NCBI RefSeq assembly: GCF_042477335.2 | Contig: NC_091260.1 | Span: forward strand, 46,271,001 to 46,335,000 | DNA: 64,000 nt | Direction: 5' to 3' | Source: Ovis canadensis | Lineage: Eukaryota; Chordata; Mammalia; Artiodactyla; Bovidae | Part shown: one piece after another, positions 1 through 11,812 of the stretch | How positions within the stretch are numbered: position 1 is the first letter of the stretch | How the letters are laid out: the number at the start of each line of letters is the position of its first letter | Notes under the pieces: model-generated | What the model was told of the DNA's origin: nothing | Database searches by the model: none | Seen by the model: only the letters and a program-made list of their open reading frames with translations | Program-made: the position numbers and the translations under genes

Positions 1-720
1 AGAGAGTGACAGCAAGGAAGTCAGGGAAGGGTATTTTAAAAGGGAACTACTTGAAAAGTGTCAAATGCTACTGAAGGATCAGGCAAGATGTTTGAAAGGT
101 GAATATAAAGACCTAGAAGAGTTCAGTTCTTAGCTGGAGAGAGCAGCTTTGAAAGTGTAGTAAGGGTAGATGCCAGATGACATTGGGGTGTGAAGCTGTG
201 TGAGAGGTGAGCAAATGAGAAGAATGGGCGCAACTCGTGCCTCTGAGAACTGGGCTCTGAAAGAAGAGATGTAGACTGAGAACTGGAAGGAGGTAGGGAG
301 AAGGGGATTTTTTTTAAAGGTGGGTGACATTTGAGCATATACACATGCCAACTGGAAAGAGCAAGTTGTGAGGCAAGATGGCAGTTACAGAGAGGGGGAT
401 AGCGCACGGTATCTAAAAGGCTGAAGACAGTGGGATCCAAAGCAGAGGTGTGTAAAGTGCATCTCATTATCTAGCCAGGCTGGGCTTCATGCTTTTGTTG
501 GTAAGATGAAGATTTCCAAGGCTCTTTCTATCTCTAACCATTTATGTTTTGAAGTGTTTGGAGAAAGAGAAAGAACTTGGAGGATAGATCCTATTAGGCA
601 TCAGAGTGTATAAAGGTTGCAGGACACCATGCAATTGTAGGGTCAAGAGTGATAGTCTTGGGGTGACTGTGTTCCTGAGGTGTCGCCTGGAGGGGGTGAA
701 ATGAATGAATGGACATCTGT
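1..720 (-). mobile_element. L2 LINE fragment (CR1 clade), antisense
   Basis: Old mammalian L2 LINE on the minus strand. The complement of about 60-105 translates as LPDPSVAFDT, which aligns with the L2 reverse-transcriptase motif LDLSAAFDT. The purine-rich text that follows (through about 470) has the usual look of antisense L2. It is decayed, with many stops and no usable frame. The left end lies outside the window and the right end is approximate. I am confident of the RT core and less so beyond about 470. Confidence 0.6.
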
Positions 721-1159
721 GAAACTCACTCAAAACTCAAAAGTGCTGCTCATTGGCACTATTCTCATCTAAGAAGGAATAGGAGGAAACAGAAACCAAG
801 ATGTTTTTGTAGCTTTATCCTTGGCTAGTCTTGCAACTGTCAAAGCTTTCAAGTCACTTTGAAGATCATTTGGTTGGCTGAGAGAGGAATTTAATTTCTT
901 TTAAGGATTGTTTTGATATGCAACTTAAGCAAAAGGGCTTGAATCTACCAGACATTTTTTGGATTTCTGTGATGACCGGGCATGATAATTTAAGGAGGTT
1001 GGAGAGAATGCAGACATGGAGAAGGGAAACAGTGAAGAGAAGGATGTGAAGGTGCAGTGTGGTGGGGAGGAGAAAGGTGATGAGACAGACAATGATAAAC
1101 ATTGATACTGGCTGAGACTCTGCAGGAGTTCAAGCCAATTTTGATTGTTACTATGAATC

Positions 1160-1545
1160 ACAACACTAATAATGATCATTTATTGAGTACTTGCTATGTG
1201 CCAGGCACCACACACACTGTTTATTATCTCTGTAGACTTCAAAACAATTGCATGGGGTACTTTTATTATTCCTGTTTTTTAAAAAATTGTGGTAAAATAC
1301 ATATAGGATAAAATTCACAATTTAAGCATTTTAAGTGTCATTAAGTATATTAACAAAGTTGTATAACCATTATCCCCCCAACCATCTCTAGATCTTTTTA
1401 GTTTTCCAAAACTGAAACTCTGTACACTTTACACAGTAACTCCCCATTTTCCCTTACACTATTATCTGCTTTGAGGATGAGGCATCTAAGGCTTGAAGAT
1501 GGTGAAAAATATTTCCCAAGGGCATAGAGCTGGCATGTGTCTTAG
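1160..1545 (+). mobile_element. MIR SINE, split by an L1 piece
   Basis: The MIR core is recognisable (TTATTGAGTACTTGCTATGTG and following, 1180-1262). It resumes near 1470 with GAGGATGAGGCATCTAAGG and the 'cccaagggcatagagctggc' part of the core. The interval between about 1270 and 1440 is L1-like sequence, so a LINE landed in an older MIR. Confidence 0.7.
1270..1442 (-). mobile_element. L1 3'-region fragment, antisense
   Basis: The text TTGTGGTAAAATACATATAG and the following segment to 'aactctgtacactttacaca' resemble the common antisense L1 3' region found in mammals. It interrupts the MIR on both sides. The subfamily cannot be told. Confidence 0.55.
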
Positions 1546-3288
1546 CATGTGTCTAGAAGAGCTTAATCTGAAGTGAATATGGATTTCCAGGCAAAATCGC
1601 CAGTTTATGCCATACGTTTCTGGATCCACTAAGGTAAGAAGGATTGTGCTAGGAATATAGTCTGTGTTCTGGAATACCAGAGACCAGTAAAATGCTACCA
1701 TGTTATTACTCTTAGAGTCCTGGCTGGTGAGTTTCCTGCTCCGCATTCTCTTGTGCATGATCAATGCTTTGGGCCTTTATGAATCTCTTCTACTTGCCAA
1801 GTAAGAAGGTATTTTGATGACCACCAAGAAACGTTTTTGAATTATTTTTCAGGCTAGAATAGCTAACTATAGAAGAATCCAGTAAAGTGTATCATTTAGT
1901 CAGAAACTATGAATTCCTTCCAGAGATTACAAACTTATTAAACAATAGCCAGTTTAGAACACAATAATAGTATTTTTTGCAGATTTACCAGAGAACATTT
2001 TTTTTAAAGTGAAAAAAACAGTATTATTTTCCTTTTGATTTTAATTTTGCTTTTGATGCCTTTTTTCTCTCTTAACCATTTTTCTGGAAAGTCGGGTGTA
2101 CCTACTGACTATACATACATCAGTTGGCAGCACACTTTAATATGTTGCTTGGATACAGGTGTTTGGAAATATAGGAGCACAATTTATACCTGACTCTGTT
2201 ACCAGGGAAACCAGGGCAACTTTGGAATTTTCCTTTGGGATTCATGACCACAAACAGGAAAGAAGTCTATTAAAAGTTTTAGAAGAAGGAAACTATGTAA
2301 GACGTGCTTTAATTGTATTTTCACACTGACGAATCGTATTTATAAGTTTCTATAGCTTTTTTTTCTTCCTGTGGTATGAATATTGCTACAGATGTCTTTT
2401 TCAGTTAAGTTTGATCACATTATATGGAATGTGGGATGGTCAGAGTATGTAAATATAAACACAAACCACACTTGGAAAACATTTCATAAAATAGGCTAAA
2501 AATGAAATCATTTGGAGCTTCAGAGGACAGCACTTACATGACTTCAATTCCACAAACTTTCATTCACAACCAGAGCATGGGATTTGCGGGAGAAATTCTT
2601 TGCTTATATCAACCCTACTAAAAAATCATCTCCAAGGAAAACAAACCGGAAGTTAATTTGTAGAATTTATTCTTATCTTCAAGTTACAAGTAAATGTTAT
2701 ACCGGTCTGAGATTTCCTTCCATTCAGACCCTGACAGGCATCCTTAATACTAATACATTGAGTCTGACAATGTGAAAGGTACGTTTAGGATAGCAAGGAA
2801 AATCCTGCCTGCCCAGGCTAGTGGATAGAGCCTTTTAATGTGTATATGCAATTATGTGCTGAAACATAGTTACTGGCGCCTAAGTGAGAATGTTCCCTTC
2901 CAGAGGAAGTCTTCAGCAAAGCACAGCGTTCTTCTTATAGCTCAAATCTTCTAAAACTGCTGCAGCGCGACTATAGGATGTACCTTGTCTTTGAACACAG
3001 AGGCCAAACAGTGCTAAAAAGGGAAATGGAACATATGGTAATAAACTCTCGGAAGCTTTGATGCCAGGTTGTAATCAGCAAGCAGCCAGGGTGAGGGAGG
3101 CACAGGCAACCATGAACTCTCCCCCAAGGGCCTCATTAACAAGGCCAACTGTACCGCCGCGGAGGAAAACAGTATCGCACACTCAGACCCTAGATTTTCT
3201 GTGGCTGGAAGAAGACTTAATTGGAAGGAAAGAACACTTCCACAAGAGTCTGCAAGAAAAACCACTGGCCGAGTAGCCCCTTTACCAT
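1546..3288. other. unannotated intergenic stretch
   Basis: No gene or confident repeat is seen. The stretch is AT-rich apart from a short GC-richer patch at about 3110-3175 containing CCGCCGCGG. Open frames of 60-100 codons here have no codon or domain support. A possible RFX-type X-box is listed separately at 2198-2211. Confidence 0.5.
2198..2211. promoter_or_regulatory. possible RFX X-box motif
   Basis: GTTACCAGGGAAAC is an imperfect inverted repeat with RFX-like half-sites (GTTACC and GTTTCC on the other strand) and a 2-base spacer. A further half-site, GGGCAAC, follows at 2214-2220. It lies far from any recognised promoter, so its function is unknown and it may be chance. Confidence 0.3.
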
Positions 3289-3298
3289 AAATGTCTCT

Positions 3299-4048
3299 CT
3301 TACACTGTTGGTGGGAATGCAAACTAGTACAGCCACTATGGAGAACAGTGTGGAGATTCCTTTAAAAACTGGAAATAGAACTGCTTTATGACCCAGCAAT
3401 CCCACTGCTGGGCATACACACCAGGGAAACCAGAACTGAAAGAGACATGTACCCCAATGTTCATCACAGCACTGTTTAAAACTAGCCAGGACATGGAAAA
3501 TGTCCATCAGCAGATGAATGGATAAGAAAGCTGTGGTACATATACACAATGGAGTATTACTCAGCCATTAAAAAGAATACATTTGAATCAGTTCTAATGA
3601 GGCGGATGAAACTGGAGCCTATTATACAGAGTGAAGTAAGCCAGAACGAAAAACACCAATCCAGGATACTAACGCATATATATGGAATTTAGAAAGATGG
3701 TAACGATAACCCTGTATGCGAGACAGCAAAAGAGACACAGATGTATAGAACAGTCTTTTGGACTCTGTGGGAGATGGAGAGGGTGGGATGATTTGGGAGA
3801 ATGGCATTGAAACATGTATGATATCATATATGAAATGAATCGCCAGTCCAGGTTTGATGCATGATACAGGATGCTTGGGGCTGGTGCACTGGGATGACCC
3901 AGAGGGATGGTACCGGGAGGGAGGTGGGAGAGGGGTTCAGGATGGGGAACACGTGTATACCCGTGGCGGATTCATGTTGATGTATGGCAAAGCCAATACA
4001 ATATTGTAAAGCAATTAACCTCCAATTAAATAAATTTATATTTTTAAA
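3299..4048 (+). mobile_element. L1 3' fragment with perfect 10-bp target duplication
   Basis: Ruminant-type L1 end running from the last part of ORF2 (ACTGTTGGTGGGAATGCAAA) through the 3' UTR (the CCGTGGCGGATTCATG region) to an A-rich tail. It is flanked by a perfect direct repeat, AAATGTCTCT, at 3289-3298 and 4049-4058, so both ends are precise. It is a 5'-truncated, relatively young insertion. Confidence 0.9.
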
Positions 4049-4079
4049 AAATGTCTCTGCATATTTTGAAATGAGCTTC

Positions 4080-4850
4080 AGGAAAGTTTATTTTCACTCA
4101 GTGTTGTGTGTAGAGCACTGACTGTAAAGGATCAAAGTTTTGCTATTTGGCTACTCCTAGCTCTCACCATAATGGTGGTGGGACATCACACTTCAGTTTC
4201 TCCATAGGTGGAATGAGATTGGGAGCCTCGAACATGGTGAGGTGATGTATCTGGCTGGAGTATTCTCCAGGCTTCTCCTACAATTCCCCTAAAACCCTCC
4301 TCTCTGAAAGAGCACTGGTGTTCAGACTTTTTTTTCCTGCAAGGATGAGAAGATCACTGGGTGAATTCACGGACACTGCCAAGACAGCGTGTCTATATTT
4401 CCTTTTCAGTCACAAAAGACTTCCTTATGTACAAGTAGTTCTGAAGAGTACGTATGTCCCTATATGTTGTCTGTCTTCCATCACATCACCTCCCATCCCT
4501 CTTCTTCCTTTCTCTTCCTCCTCTTCAGCTGCTTCTTCTAGCTTATTCTTGTTAATGATGGATTTTCAAAATTCTTGGTACTATATGCTAAAGATACCCA
4601 TGAAAATAAGATATAGAAAGGTTCCAGGCAGTGTCATATCACTGGTTCTGTCAAATGTTTTAATCACAGAAGCCTTTAGTTATCCATTCACTATCATATT
4701 TACTTACCTATTTGTGTATGCTTTTGGTTTTTTTTTTTTTTTCGGTTGTTTGTTTTGCGAAGCACTTAACTGTTTTTACCTAGCACTTAACTGTTTGTCA
4801 ACTTGAATGTGCTTTTCTTTGCAGCTTCTTTAGTGACAATAATTATTATT
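4080..4850. other. unannotated intergenic stretch
   Basis: Unique-looking sequence. The part around 4130-4235 loosely resembles a MIR but is too decayed to call. An open frame of 162 codons (4318-4806) ends in low-complexity T-rich sequence and shows no recognisable domain. I do not call it a gene. Confidence 0.4.
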
Positions 4851-4869
4851 ATTCAGCAGTTATTACTAT

Positions 4870-5070
4870 TCTGTGCCTCTTTCAACCTTTAAATACAACA
4901 TCAAAATTAATCATTAAAATAAGTCTTTGGCATAAATATTATTGTCTTCCTTGTATAATGAAACTGAAGCTCCTATAAGCTCTATGTCACAGAGTTAGTG
5001 AGTGACAGCCTGGGTTAATAGGCTGAAATGTGTGACTTTCTATTATACCCAACAGTCTTTGGAGATCTCA
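4870..5070 (+). mobile_element. MIR SINE
   Basis: MIR features are readable in order: 'attattgtcttccttgtataatgaaactgaagctc', then 'tcacagagttagtgagtgacagcctgg'. It is old and diverged. Confidence 0.6.
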
Positions 5071-5282
5071 AGAAGACTTGATTGTAATTTGCCTGAAATG
5101 AGAGGACCATTGAAGATCCTTGCAGAAATGTAAGTTGATGCTGTATGTCTACCAGATATTAGAGATACCAGCAGCCATACTATTTACTGTAAAATACTGA
5201 GTAGTGTATGAAAAGATGGTCAAGAAGAGAGACAGGCTCTACCCTTATTTCCATGGGTAATGAAGACTTTGAGCAAGTCCCT

Positions 5283-7561
5283 AGCGAGTTTGCTATGACC
5301 AGTGCATTCTCTTGGCAAAACGCTGTTAGCCTTTGCCCTGCTTCATTCTGTACTCCAAGGCCAAATTTGCCTGTTACTCCAGGTGTTTCTTGACTTCCTA
5401 CTTTTGCATTCCAGTCCCCTATAATGAAATGGACACATGGTCATCACCAGATGGTCAACACCAAAATCAAACTGATTGTATTCTTTGCAGCGAAAAATGG
5501 AGAAGCTCTATACAGTCAGCAAAAACAAGACCAGGAGCAGACTGCGGCTCAGATCATGAACTCCTTATTGCCAAATTCAGACTGAAATTGAAGAAAGTGG
5601 GGAAAACCACTAGACCATTCAGGTATGACCTAAATCAAATCCCTTATGATTATACAGTGGAAGTGACAAATAGGTTTAAGGGACTAAATCTGATAGAGAG
5701 AGTACCTGATGAACTATGGATGGAGGTTCATTACATTGTAGAGGAGACAGGAATCAAGGCCATACCCAAGAAAAAGAAATGCAAAAAAGCAAAATGGCTG
5801 TCTGGGGAGGTCTTACAAATAACTGTGAAAAGAAGAGAAGTGAAAAGCAAAGGAGAAAAGGAAAGATATATCCATTTGAATGCAGAGTTCCAAAGAATAG
5901 CAAGGAGAGATAAGAAAGCCTTCCTCAGTGATCAATGCAAAGAAATAGAGGAAAAGAACACAATGGGAAAGACTAGAGATCTCTACAAGGAAGTTAGAGA
6001 TACCAAGGGAACATGGCATGCAAAGATGGGCTCAATAAAGGACAGAAATGGTAGGGACCTAACAGAAGCAGAAGATATTAAGAAGAGGTGGCAAGAATAC
6101 ACAGAAGAACAGTACAGAAAAGTTCTTTACGACCCAGATAATCATGATGGTGTGATCACTCATCTAGAGCCAGACATCCTAGAATGTGAAGTCAAGTGGG
6201 CCTTAGGAAGCATCACTACAAACAAAGCTAGTGGCAGTGATGGAATTTCAGTTGAGCTATTTCAAGTCCTAAAAGATGATGCTGTGAAAGTGCTGGACTC
6301 AATATGCCAGCAAGTTTGGAAAACTCAGCAGTGGCCACAGGACTGGAAAAGGTCAGTTTTCATACCAATCCCAAAGAAATGCAATGCCAAAAATTGCTCA
6401 AACTACTGCACAATTGCACTCATCTCACACGCTAGTATAGTAATGCTCACAATTCTCCAAGCCAGACTTCAGCAATATGTGAACTGTGAACTTCCAGATG
6501 TTCAAGCTGGATTTAGAAAAGGCAGAGGAACCAGAGATCAAATTGCCAACATCCACAGGATCATCAAAAAAGCAAGAGATTCAGAAAAACATCTACTTCT
6601 GCTTTATTGACTATGCCAAAGCCTTTGACTGTGTGGATCACAATAAACTGTGGAAAATTCTGAAAGAGATGGGAATACCCGACCACCTGACGTGCCTCTT
6701 GAGAAACCTGTATGCAGTTCAAGAAGCAACAGTTAGAACTGGACATGGAACAACAGACTGGTTCCAAATAGGAAAAGGAGTATATCAAGGCTGTATATTG
6801 TCACCCTGCTTATTTAACTTATATGCCAAGTATATTGTGAGAAATACTGGGCTGGAGGAAGCACAAGCTGGAATCAGATTGCTGGGAGAAACATCAATAA
6901 CCTTGGAAATGCAGATGACACCACTTTTACGAAAGAAAGTGGAGAAGAACTAGATAGCCTCTTGATGAAAGTGAAAGAGGAGAGTGGAAAAGCTGGCTTA
7001 AAGCTCAACATTCAGAAAACGAAGACCATGGCATCTGGTCCCATCATTTTATGGCAAATAGATGAGGAAACAGTGGAAACAGTGGCTAACTTTATTTTGG
7101 GGGCTCCAAAATCACTGCAGATGGTGATTGCAGTCATGAAATTTAAAAAATGTTTACTCCTTGGAAGGAAAGTTATGACCAACGTAGACAGCATATTAAA
7201 AAGCAGAGACATTACTTTGCCAACAAAGGCCCGTCTAGTCAAGGCTATGGTTTTTCCAGTGGTCATGTATGTATGTGAGAACTGGACTCTAAATGCTGAG
7301 CACAGAAGAATTGATGCTTTTGAAATTCTGCTTTGGCCACATTATGCGAAGAGCTGACTCATTTGAAAAGACCTTGATGCTCGAAAGACTGAGGACAGGA
7401 AGAGAAGGGGACGACAGAGGATGAGATGGTTGGATGGCATCACCAACTCAATGGACATGAGTTTGGGTATACTCCAGGAGTTGGTGATGGACGGGGAGGC
7501 CTGGCATGCTGCGGTTCATGGGGTCGCAAAGAGTTGGACATGACTCAGCTACTGAACTGAC
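5283..7561 (+). mobile_element. BovB (RTE) LINE with inverted 5' segment
   Basis: BovB element running from the APE endonuclease domain to the 3' tail ending CTACTGAACTGACTG. From about 5430 it reads forward: TWSSPDGQHQNQTD, then RT. The segment 5283-5429 is in reverse: its complement encodes IGDWNAKVGSQETPG, the conserved APE motif that should lie just upstream. About a dozen codons between the two pieces are missing. This is the structure expected from twin priming. The 3' part also has a deletion near 7325-7345. No intact ORF remains. Confidence 0.95.
5430..7345 (+). pseudogene. BovB endonuclease/reverse-transcriptase, broken
   Basis: Decayed coding remnant of the BovB polyprotein. The first long frame (to 6610) carries the end of the APE domain (GADCGSDHELLIAKF) and the linker and start of RT (VKWALGSITTNKASGSDGIS). 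After a frameshift near 6590, RT continues as FIDYAKAFDCVDH and then GVYQGCILSPCLFNLYA to 6953. The catalytic YADD site is hit: around 6900 the text reads N-A-D-D after another frameshift. The open frame that starts at 5333 begins inside the inverted segment, so its first ~30 residues are antisense noise. Dead copy. Confidence 0.9.
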
Positions 7562-8477
7562 TGTCTAGCCAGTTTGCCCTCCTATTCCTCCTCTGTAAAG
7601 GGATTTGTAATTTTTTTATAGATAGATTCCATGACTGCTATAAAGGAGAAGTCAAGCCTTCCATTAATCTGTGGCATTAACTAAGATTTGAATAATGTTT
7701 TACATTTTCCTATGGCACTTAGAGCTTCATAGCATTTCTTAATGACCCAGAATCTGTACTAGAAGAGCTGTGTGTCCATACTGAATGACTTCTCTATGTC
7801 TCTGGTGTTGGACCAGAGATTGAATGGAGAGAAAAGGAACAGAGCCCATGGTTGAAACTACCTCTGACCCCAATTCTGGACTTCAAATTCATCATGCATT
7901 TCTATAATGGCATCTTGGCCTGGAAGAGAAAAAGATGAAAGTATGGGAGGAAATCTCCAATTTGAGCTTTTATTCTGGGATAAGTATTTTAATTTCAGCT
8001 CCCACTTTAAAAACCTATAAACACCTGCTTCTAGCCTCATTTCCCAGGAGAATGAGGCATGTGATCCTCATGGTGCCTAGAGAAATTTCTGGAGTTTCTG
8101 GAATGCGCTTCCTGGAGAGCACGCATTGGTAGGTGTGTCTCCTTTTGTTAAGAGAGTTTCTCCCCAGGCAAAGCTGGAAAGACCTCTTGCACTCTGAGAA
8201 TGGGCCCCGCATAAGCCTGGGTTGGGTGTTTTGTGGTGCCTTCTCTCCCAGAACCCTTGGTAGCCGTCTTCTTTGGAAGCAATAAAGGTGAGCCTCCTGC
8301 CACCACCTAATGAAGAATCATACATCCTCCCTTCTCCATAAATGTTTGGGTTGGTCTTCCTCTATCTTCTGGCCAGATTGTCTTTCTTATCTAAGAGGTC
8401 ATTTTCTAATAAGATAGCAAGACATTTTATGTTATATCTACCAATTTTGCCTCTCAGCCTTTAGAGTTCGTTATATA
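7562..8477. other. unannotated intergenic stretch
   Basis: No gene, RNA gene or confident repeat is recognised. Short overlapping frames on both strands around 7860-8325 show no codon or domain support. Confidence 0.5.
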
Positions 8478-8648
8478 TTGTGGACTATAGCCCACCAGGC
8501 TCCTCTGTCCCTGGAATTTTCCAGGCAAGAATACTAGAGTGGGTTGTCATTTCCTCCTCCAGGGGATCTTCCAGGCCCAAGGGTTGAACCCACATCTCTT
8601 GTGTTCATTGGCAGATGGATTCTTTCTACTGAGCCACCTAGGAATCCC
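8478..8648 (-). mobile_element. Bov-tA SINE, antisense
   Basis: The Bov-A body ('gtagcccaccaggctcc' type, 'ccaggcaagaatactagagtggg') is followed by the antisense tRNA-Glu-derived head ending at 'ctgagccacctaggaatccc'. Moderately diverged. Confidence 0.85.
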
Positions 8649-8979
8649 ATAATATATATAGTAGTACTAAAACCTGCCAAACTACATAATGAATATCTGT
8701 TCATTCAATAAATAAATGAACTCTGAAGTTGTATCTTGAGAAAACACTGTAATTCTTTCACTTTTCTCCTTGATATTTCCCCAAACAAACCACAGAGCTT
8801 TCTGTTCAGGCTCTTGTTCACACTATAGCATTGGCTGGTTTTGCAGCAGCACCTCCAAGGTGAGATGTGGACAGGGAGGTTTTACCCTCACATATTCAGA
8901 CTCACAGTCAACTCTCCTCTGGGCATTTCCATTTGGGTATCTAAAAAAATTTGGAACCTTTGTATGTTCAACCATTTCT

Positions 8980-9690
8980 TGCTTTTTCTTCCAGTACCAG
9001 CTATTTTTTTTCCCCCAGATATCTAAGTTACTTACAACTGTCTTCTTTCAGTTACTCGAGCCAAAAATTGTGTGTTATTCTTGTCTCTTTTCTTTCTTTC
9101 ATATCCCACAACCAACCTGTCAGCAAAATTTGTTAGCTGTACCTTCAAAAAATATTCAGAAACTGACCACTTCTCACATCTCCACTGTCAAATCACCATC
9201 ATCCCTCACCAGGCTTATTTCAATTGCCTTTGAAACTGGATTCCTGCTTCTACCTGCTCCCCTAGAGTCTACTTTGAACTGTGGTCAGAAAGGTCCTGTT
9301 AAGGTACAAGTCAAATTATGTTATCTTTTGATCAAAATCTTTCAAGAACTTCCCATCTCACTTGGAATAAAAGCTGAAGTCTTTACACTTTGGCTCCTCT
9401 GTTACTTTTCAGAACTCATCTCCTATTACTTTACCCCGTGTTCACTCTGCTTCAGCCATGCTGTTCTCCTTGCTGTTTTTGAAGATGTATGGTACATTCC
9501 ATGAAGCCTTTGTATGTGTTCTTGTTCAATCATCCACTAGCTGGCTTCCCTGTCTTCAGATCTTTATGCAAATATCTCCTTTTCAGTGAGACTTCTTTTG
9601 GCTACTCTATCTAATAATGCAGCCTATCCATATTTCCTAAGCATACAAATGTTGCGTTGATTTTTCTCTGATTAATTTTCCTCATAGCAT
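8980..9690 (+). mobile_element. L2 LINE 3' portion
   Basis: Continuous L2 sequence. It includes 'cttacaactgtcttctttcagttactcgagcc', then 'ttcaagaacttcccatctcacttggaataaaagctgaagtc', then 'ttcactctgcttcagccatgctgttctccttgctg'. All are standard L2 3' text on this strand. A 244-codon open frame (8770-9504) lies mostly over it and is accidental. Confidence 0.75.
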
Positions 9691-9692
9691 CT

Positions 9693-10050
9693 CTTATGGG
9701 TTGAATTGTGTCCCTAGAAGGTTGTATTAAAAGTCCTCACCTACAGTACCTATGGATGTGATTTTATTTGGAAATAATGTCTGTAGATTTACTCAAACTC
9801 ATTAGAATGGGCCATAACCCAATAAGACGTGTGCTTTTTATGAGAAGAAGAAGACACCATAGGAAGACAGAGACATTCAGAAAGAACGTTTTGTGATGAC
9901 AGAAGCAGAGACTGGAGTGATGTACCTCTAAACTAAGCAATGTCTTGACTTTCGACTTCTAACCTCCAGACTGGGAGAAAATACATTTTTATTGCTTGAG
10001 GATACCCAGTTTGTGGCACATTATTATGGCAGCCCTGGCGAATGAATACA
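9693..10050 (+). mobile_element. MLT1-type MaLR solo LTR
   Basis: It begins TTATGGGTTGAATTGTGTCC and continues with 'gtacctatggatgtgattttatttgg', 'gaagacaccataggaag' and 'acttctaacctccag'. It ends 'cccagtttgtggcac...ggcagccctggcgaatgaatacag'. This is the layout of an MLT1-class LTR of the ERVL-MaLR group. No internal region or partner LTR is seen. Confidence 0.7.
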
Positions 10051-10129
10051 GAATATATCACACCACCTGATATACTATATATTCTACATCGTTTTTGTGT
10101 TTATTGCTTGTCTCCCTGATGCCAGGACT

Positions 10130-10432
10130 TATCTGATAGCTCAGTTGGTGAAGAATCGCCTGCAATCCAGGAGACCCCAGTTCAATTCCTGGGTTGGGAA
10201 GATCCGCTGGAGAAGGGATAGGTTACCCCACTCCAGTATTCTTGGGCTTCCCTTGTGGCTCAGCTGGTAAAGAATCTGCTTGCAATGCGGGAGACCTGGG
10301 TTTGATCCCTGGGTTGGAAAGATGCCCTGGAAAAGGGAAAGGCTTCTTACTCCAGTATTCTGGCCTGGAGAATGCCATGGACTGTATAGTCCATGGAGTC
10401 GCAAAGAGTGGGACACGACTGAGTGACTTTCA
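10130..10432 (+). mobile_element. Bov-tA SINE with duplicated tRNA head
   Basis: Two tRNA-Glu-derived heads lie in tandem. The first runs 10130-10243 and stops at 'ctccagtattctt'. The second starts 'gggcttcccttgtggctcagctgg' at 10244 and carries a full Bov-A body ending 'gagtgggacacgactgagtgac'. This composite form is common in ruminants. Confidence 0.85.
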
Positions 10433-10634
10433 CATTCGCTTCCCTGATGCTGTAACGTAAACTCCAGGGAAGACATACCAATTCTGACTCCCTGTTCCAC
10501 ACTGCCGTGATCTCTGCTGGGTTCTACCTAATTTGGCTGTCTAAAGCTTGATTGATCCTAATGCTTCCTGGGGGAACCTGCAAAGTAATCTCATGAAAAT
10601 AAGAACTGAACTCAAAACAAGAACTGGAAACTGT

Positions 10635-10787
10635 AGCTCCTATATAAAGATAGTAGGGTGAAGGAGGATGATCAGAGGAAGGTTCATCAGGGAGGGGATA
10701 TATGTATACATATGGCTGATTCACACTGTTGTACAGCAGAAACTAAAACAACATTGTAAAGCAAATATATTCAAGTTTAAAATAAAT
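10635..10787 (+). mobile_element. L1 3'-end fragment
   Basis: Short ruminant L1 3' UTR end: 'gggaggggatatatgtata', 'ggctgattcacactgttgtacagcagaaactaaaacaacattgtaaagc', then an A-rich tail. It abuts an antisense BovB directly. Confidence 0.75.
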
Positions 10788-11580
10788 CAGTTCAGTTCAG
10801 TTGCTCAGTCATGTCCAACTCTTTTCAACCCCATGGACTGCAGCATGCCAGACTTCCCTGTCCATCACCAACTGCCAGAGCTTGCTCAAACTCATGTCCA
10901 TTGAGTCAGTGATATCATCCAACCATCTCATCCTCTGTCGTCCCCTTCTCCCCCTGCCTTCAATATCTCCCAGCATCAGGGTCTTCTCCAGTGAGTCAGT
11001 TCTTCACATTAGATGGCCAAAGTCTTGAAGTCTTGGCTTCAGCATCAGTCCTTCCAATGAATATTCAAGACTGATTTCCTTTAGGATTGACTGGTTTGAT
11101 CTCTTTGCAGTCCAAAGGACTCTCAAGAGTCTTCTCCAACACCACAGTTCAAAAGCATCAATTCTTCAGCACTCAGCTTTCTTTATAGTCCAACTCTCAC
11201 ATCCATACATGACTACTGTAAAAACCATAGCTTTGACTTAGCTGGACCTTTGTAGGCAAAGTACTGTCTCTGCTTTTTAATATGCTGTCTAGGTTTATCA
11301 TAGCTTTTCTTCTAAGGAGCAAGTGTCTTTTAATTTCATAGCTGTAGTCACCATCTGCAGTGATTTTGGAGCCCAAGAAAATAAAGTCTGTCACTATTTT
11401 CTTTGTTTACCCATCTACTTGCCACGAAGTGAAGGGACCAGGTGCCATGATGTTAGTTTTTTGAATGTTGAGTTTCAAGCCAGCTTTTTCACTCTCCTCT
11501 TTCACTTTCATCAAGAGGATCTTTAGTTCCTCTTTCCTTTCTGCATAAGGGTGGTGACATCTGAATGTCTGAGGTAATTG
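10788..11580 (-). mobile_element. BovB 3' fragment, antisense
   Basis: It starts with the (TCAGT)n-type tail TTCAGTTCAGTTGCTCAGTC and reads back through the C-terminal BovB region. The complement near 11197-11394 encodes MTDFIFLGSKITADGDYSYE. It is truncated within the RT region. Confidence 0.9.
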
Positions 11581-11726
11581 AAAATAAAGATAGCAAAAGG
11601 GGAATTTGGAGACTATATGAGCGTTGAGACTGTAGGAACTGTGATGCTACCATATAGGGACTCATCCACTGGGACTCACATCTAGTACTGACCATGTTCC
11701 CAGACTGAGTGGTAAAAGGAGTTATG

Positions 11727-11812
11727 TAAGTGGACAGGGAGGCCTGGCGTGCTGAGATTCATGGGGTCGCAAAGAGTCAGATACGACTGAGCGACTGAAC
11801 TGAACTAAAGTG
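11727..11812 (+). mobile_element. BovB 3' tail, very short
   Basis: About 86 bp of BovB 3' end in forward orientation ('gacagggaggcctggcgtgctg' to 'gactgagcgactgaactgaac'). It lies about 150 bp beyond the antisense copy and points the opposite way. Confidence 0.85.

Noticed and set aside
4318-4806. 162-codon open frame
   Set aside because: Ends in T-rich low complexity (Phe run), no domain, no neighbouring exon signals.
5333-5429. N-terminal part of the 425-codon BovB frame as protein
   Set aside because: This part is the inverted endonuclease segment read on the wrong strand.
8770-9504. 244-codon open frame
   Set aside because: Most of it is L2 LINE 3' sequence read in a non-L2 frame. No domain or splice context.
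9693-10050. LTR as sign of a provirus
   Set aside because: No second LTR or gag/pol/env sequence in the neighbourhood. It is an old solo LTR.
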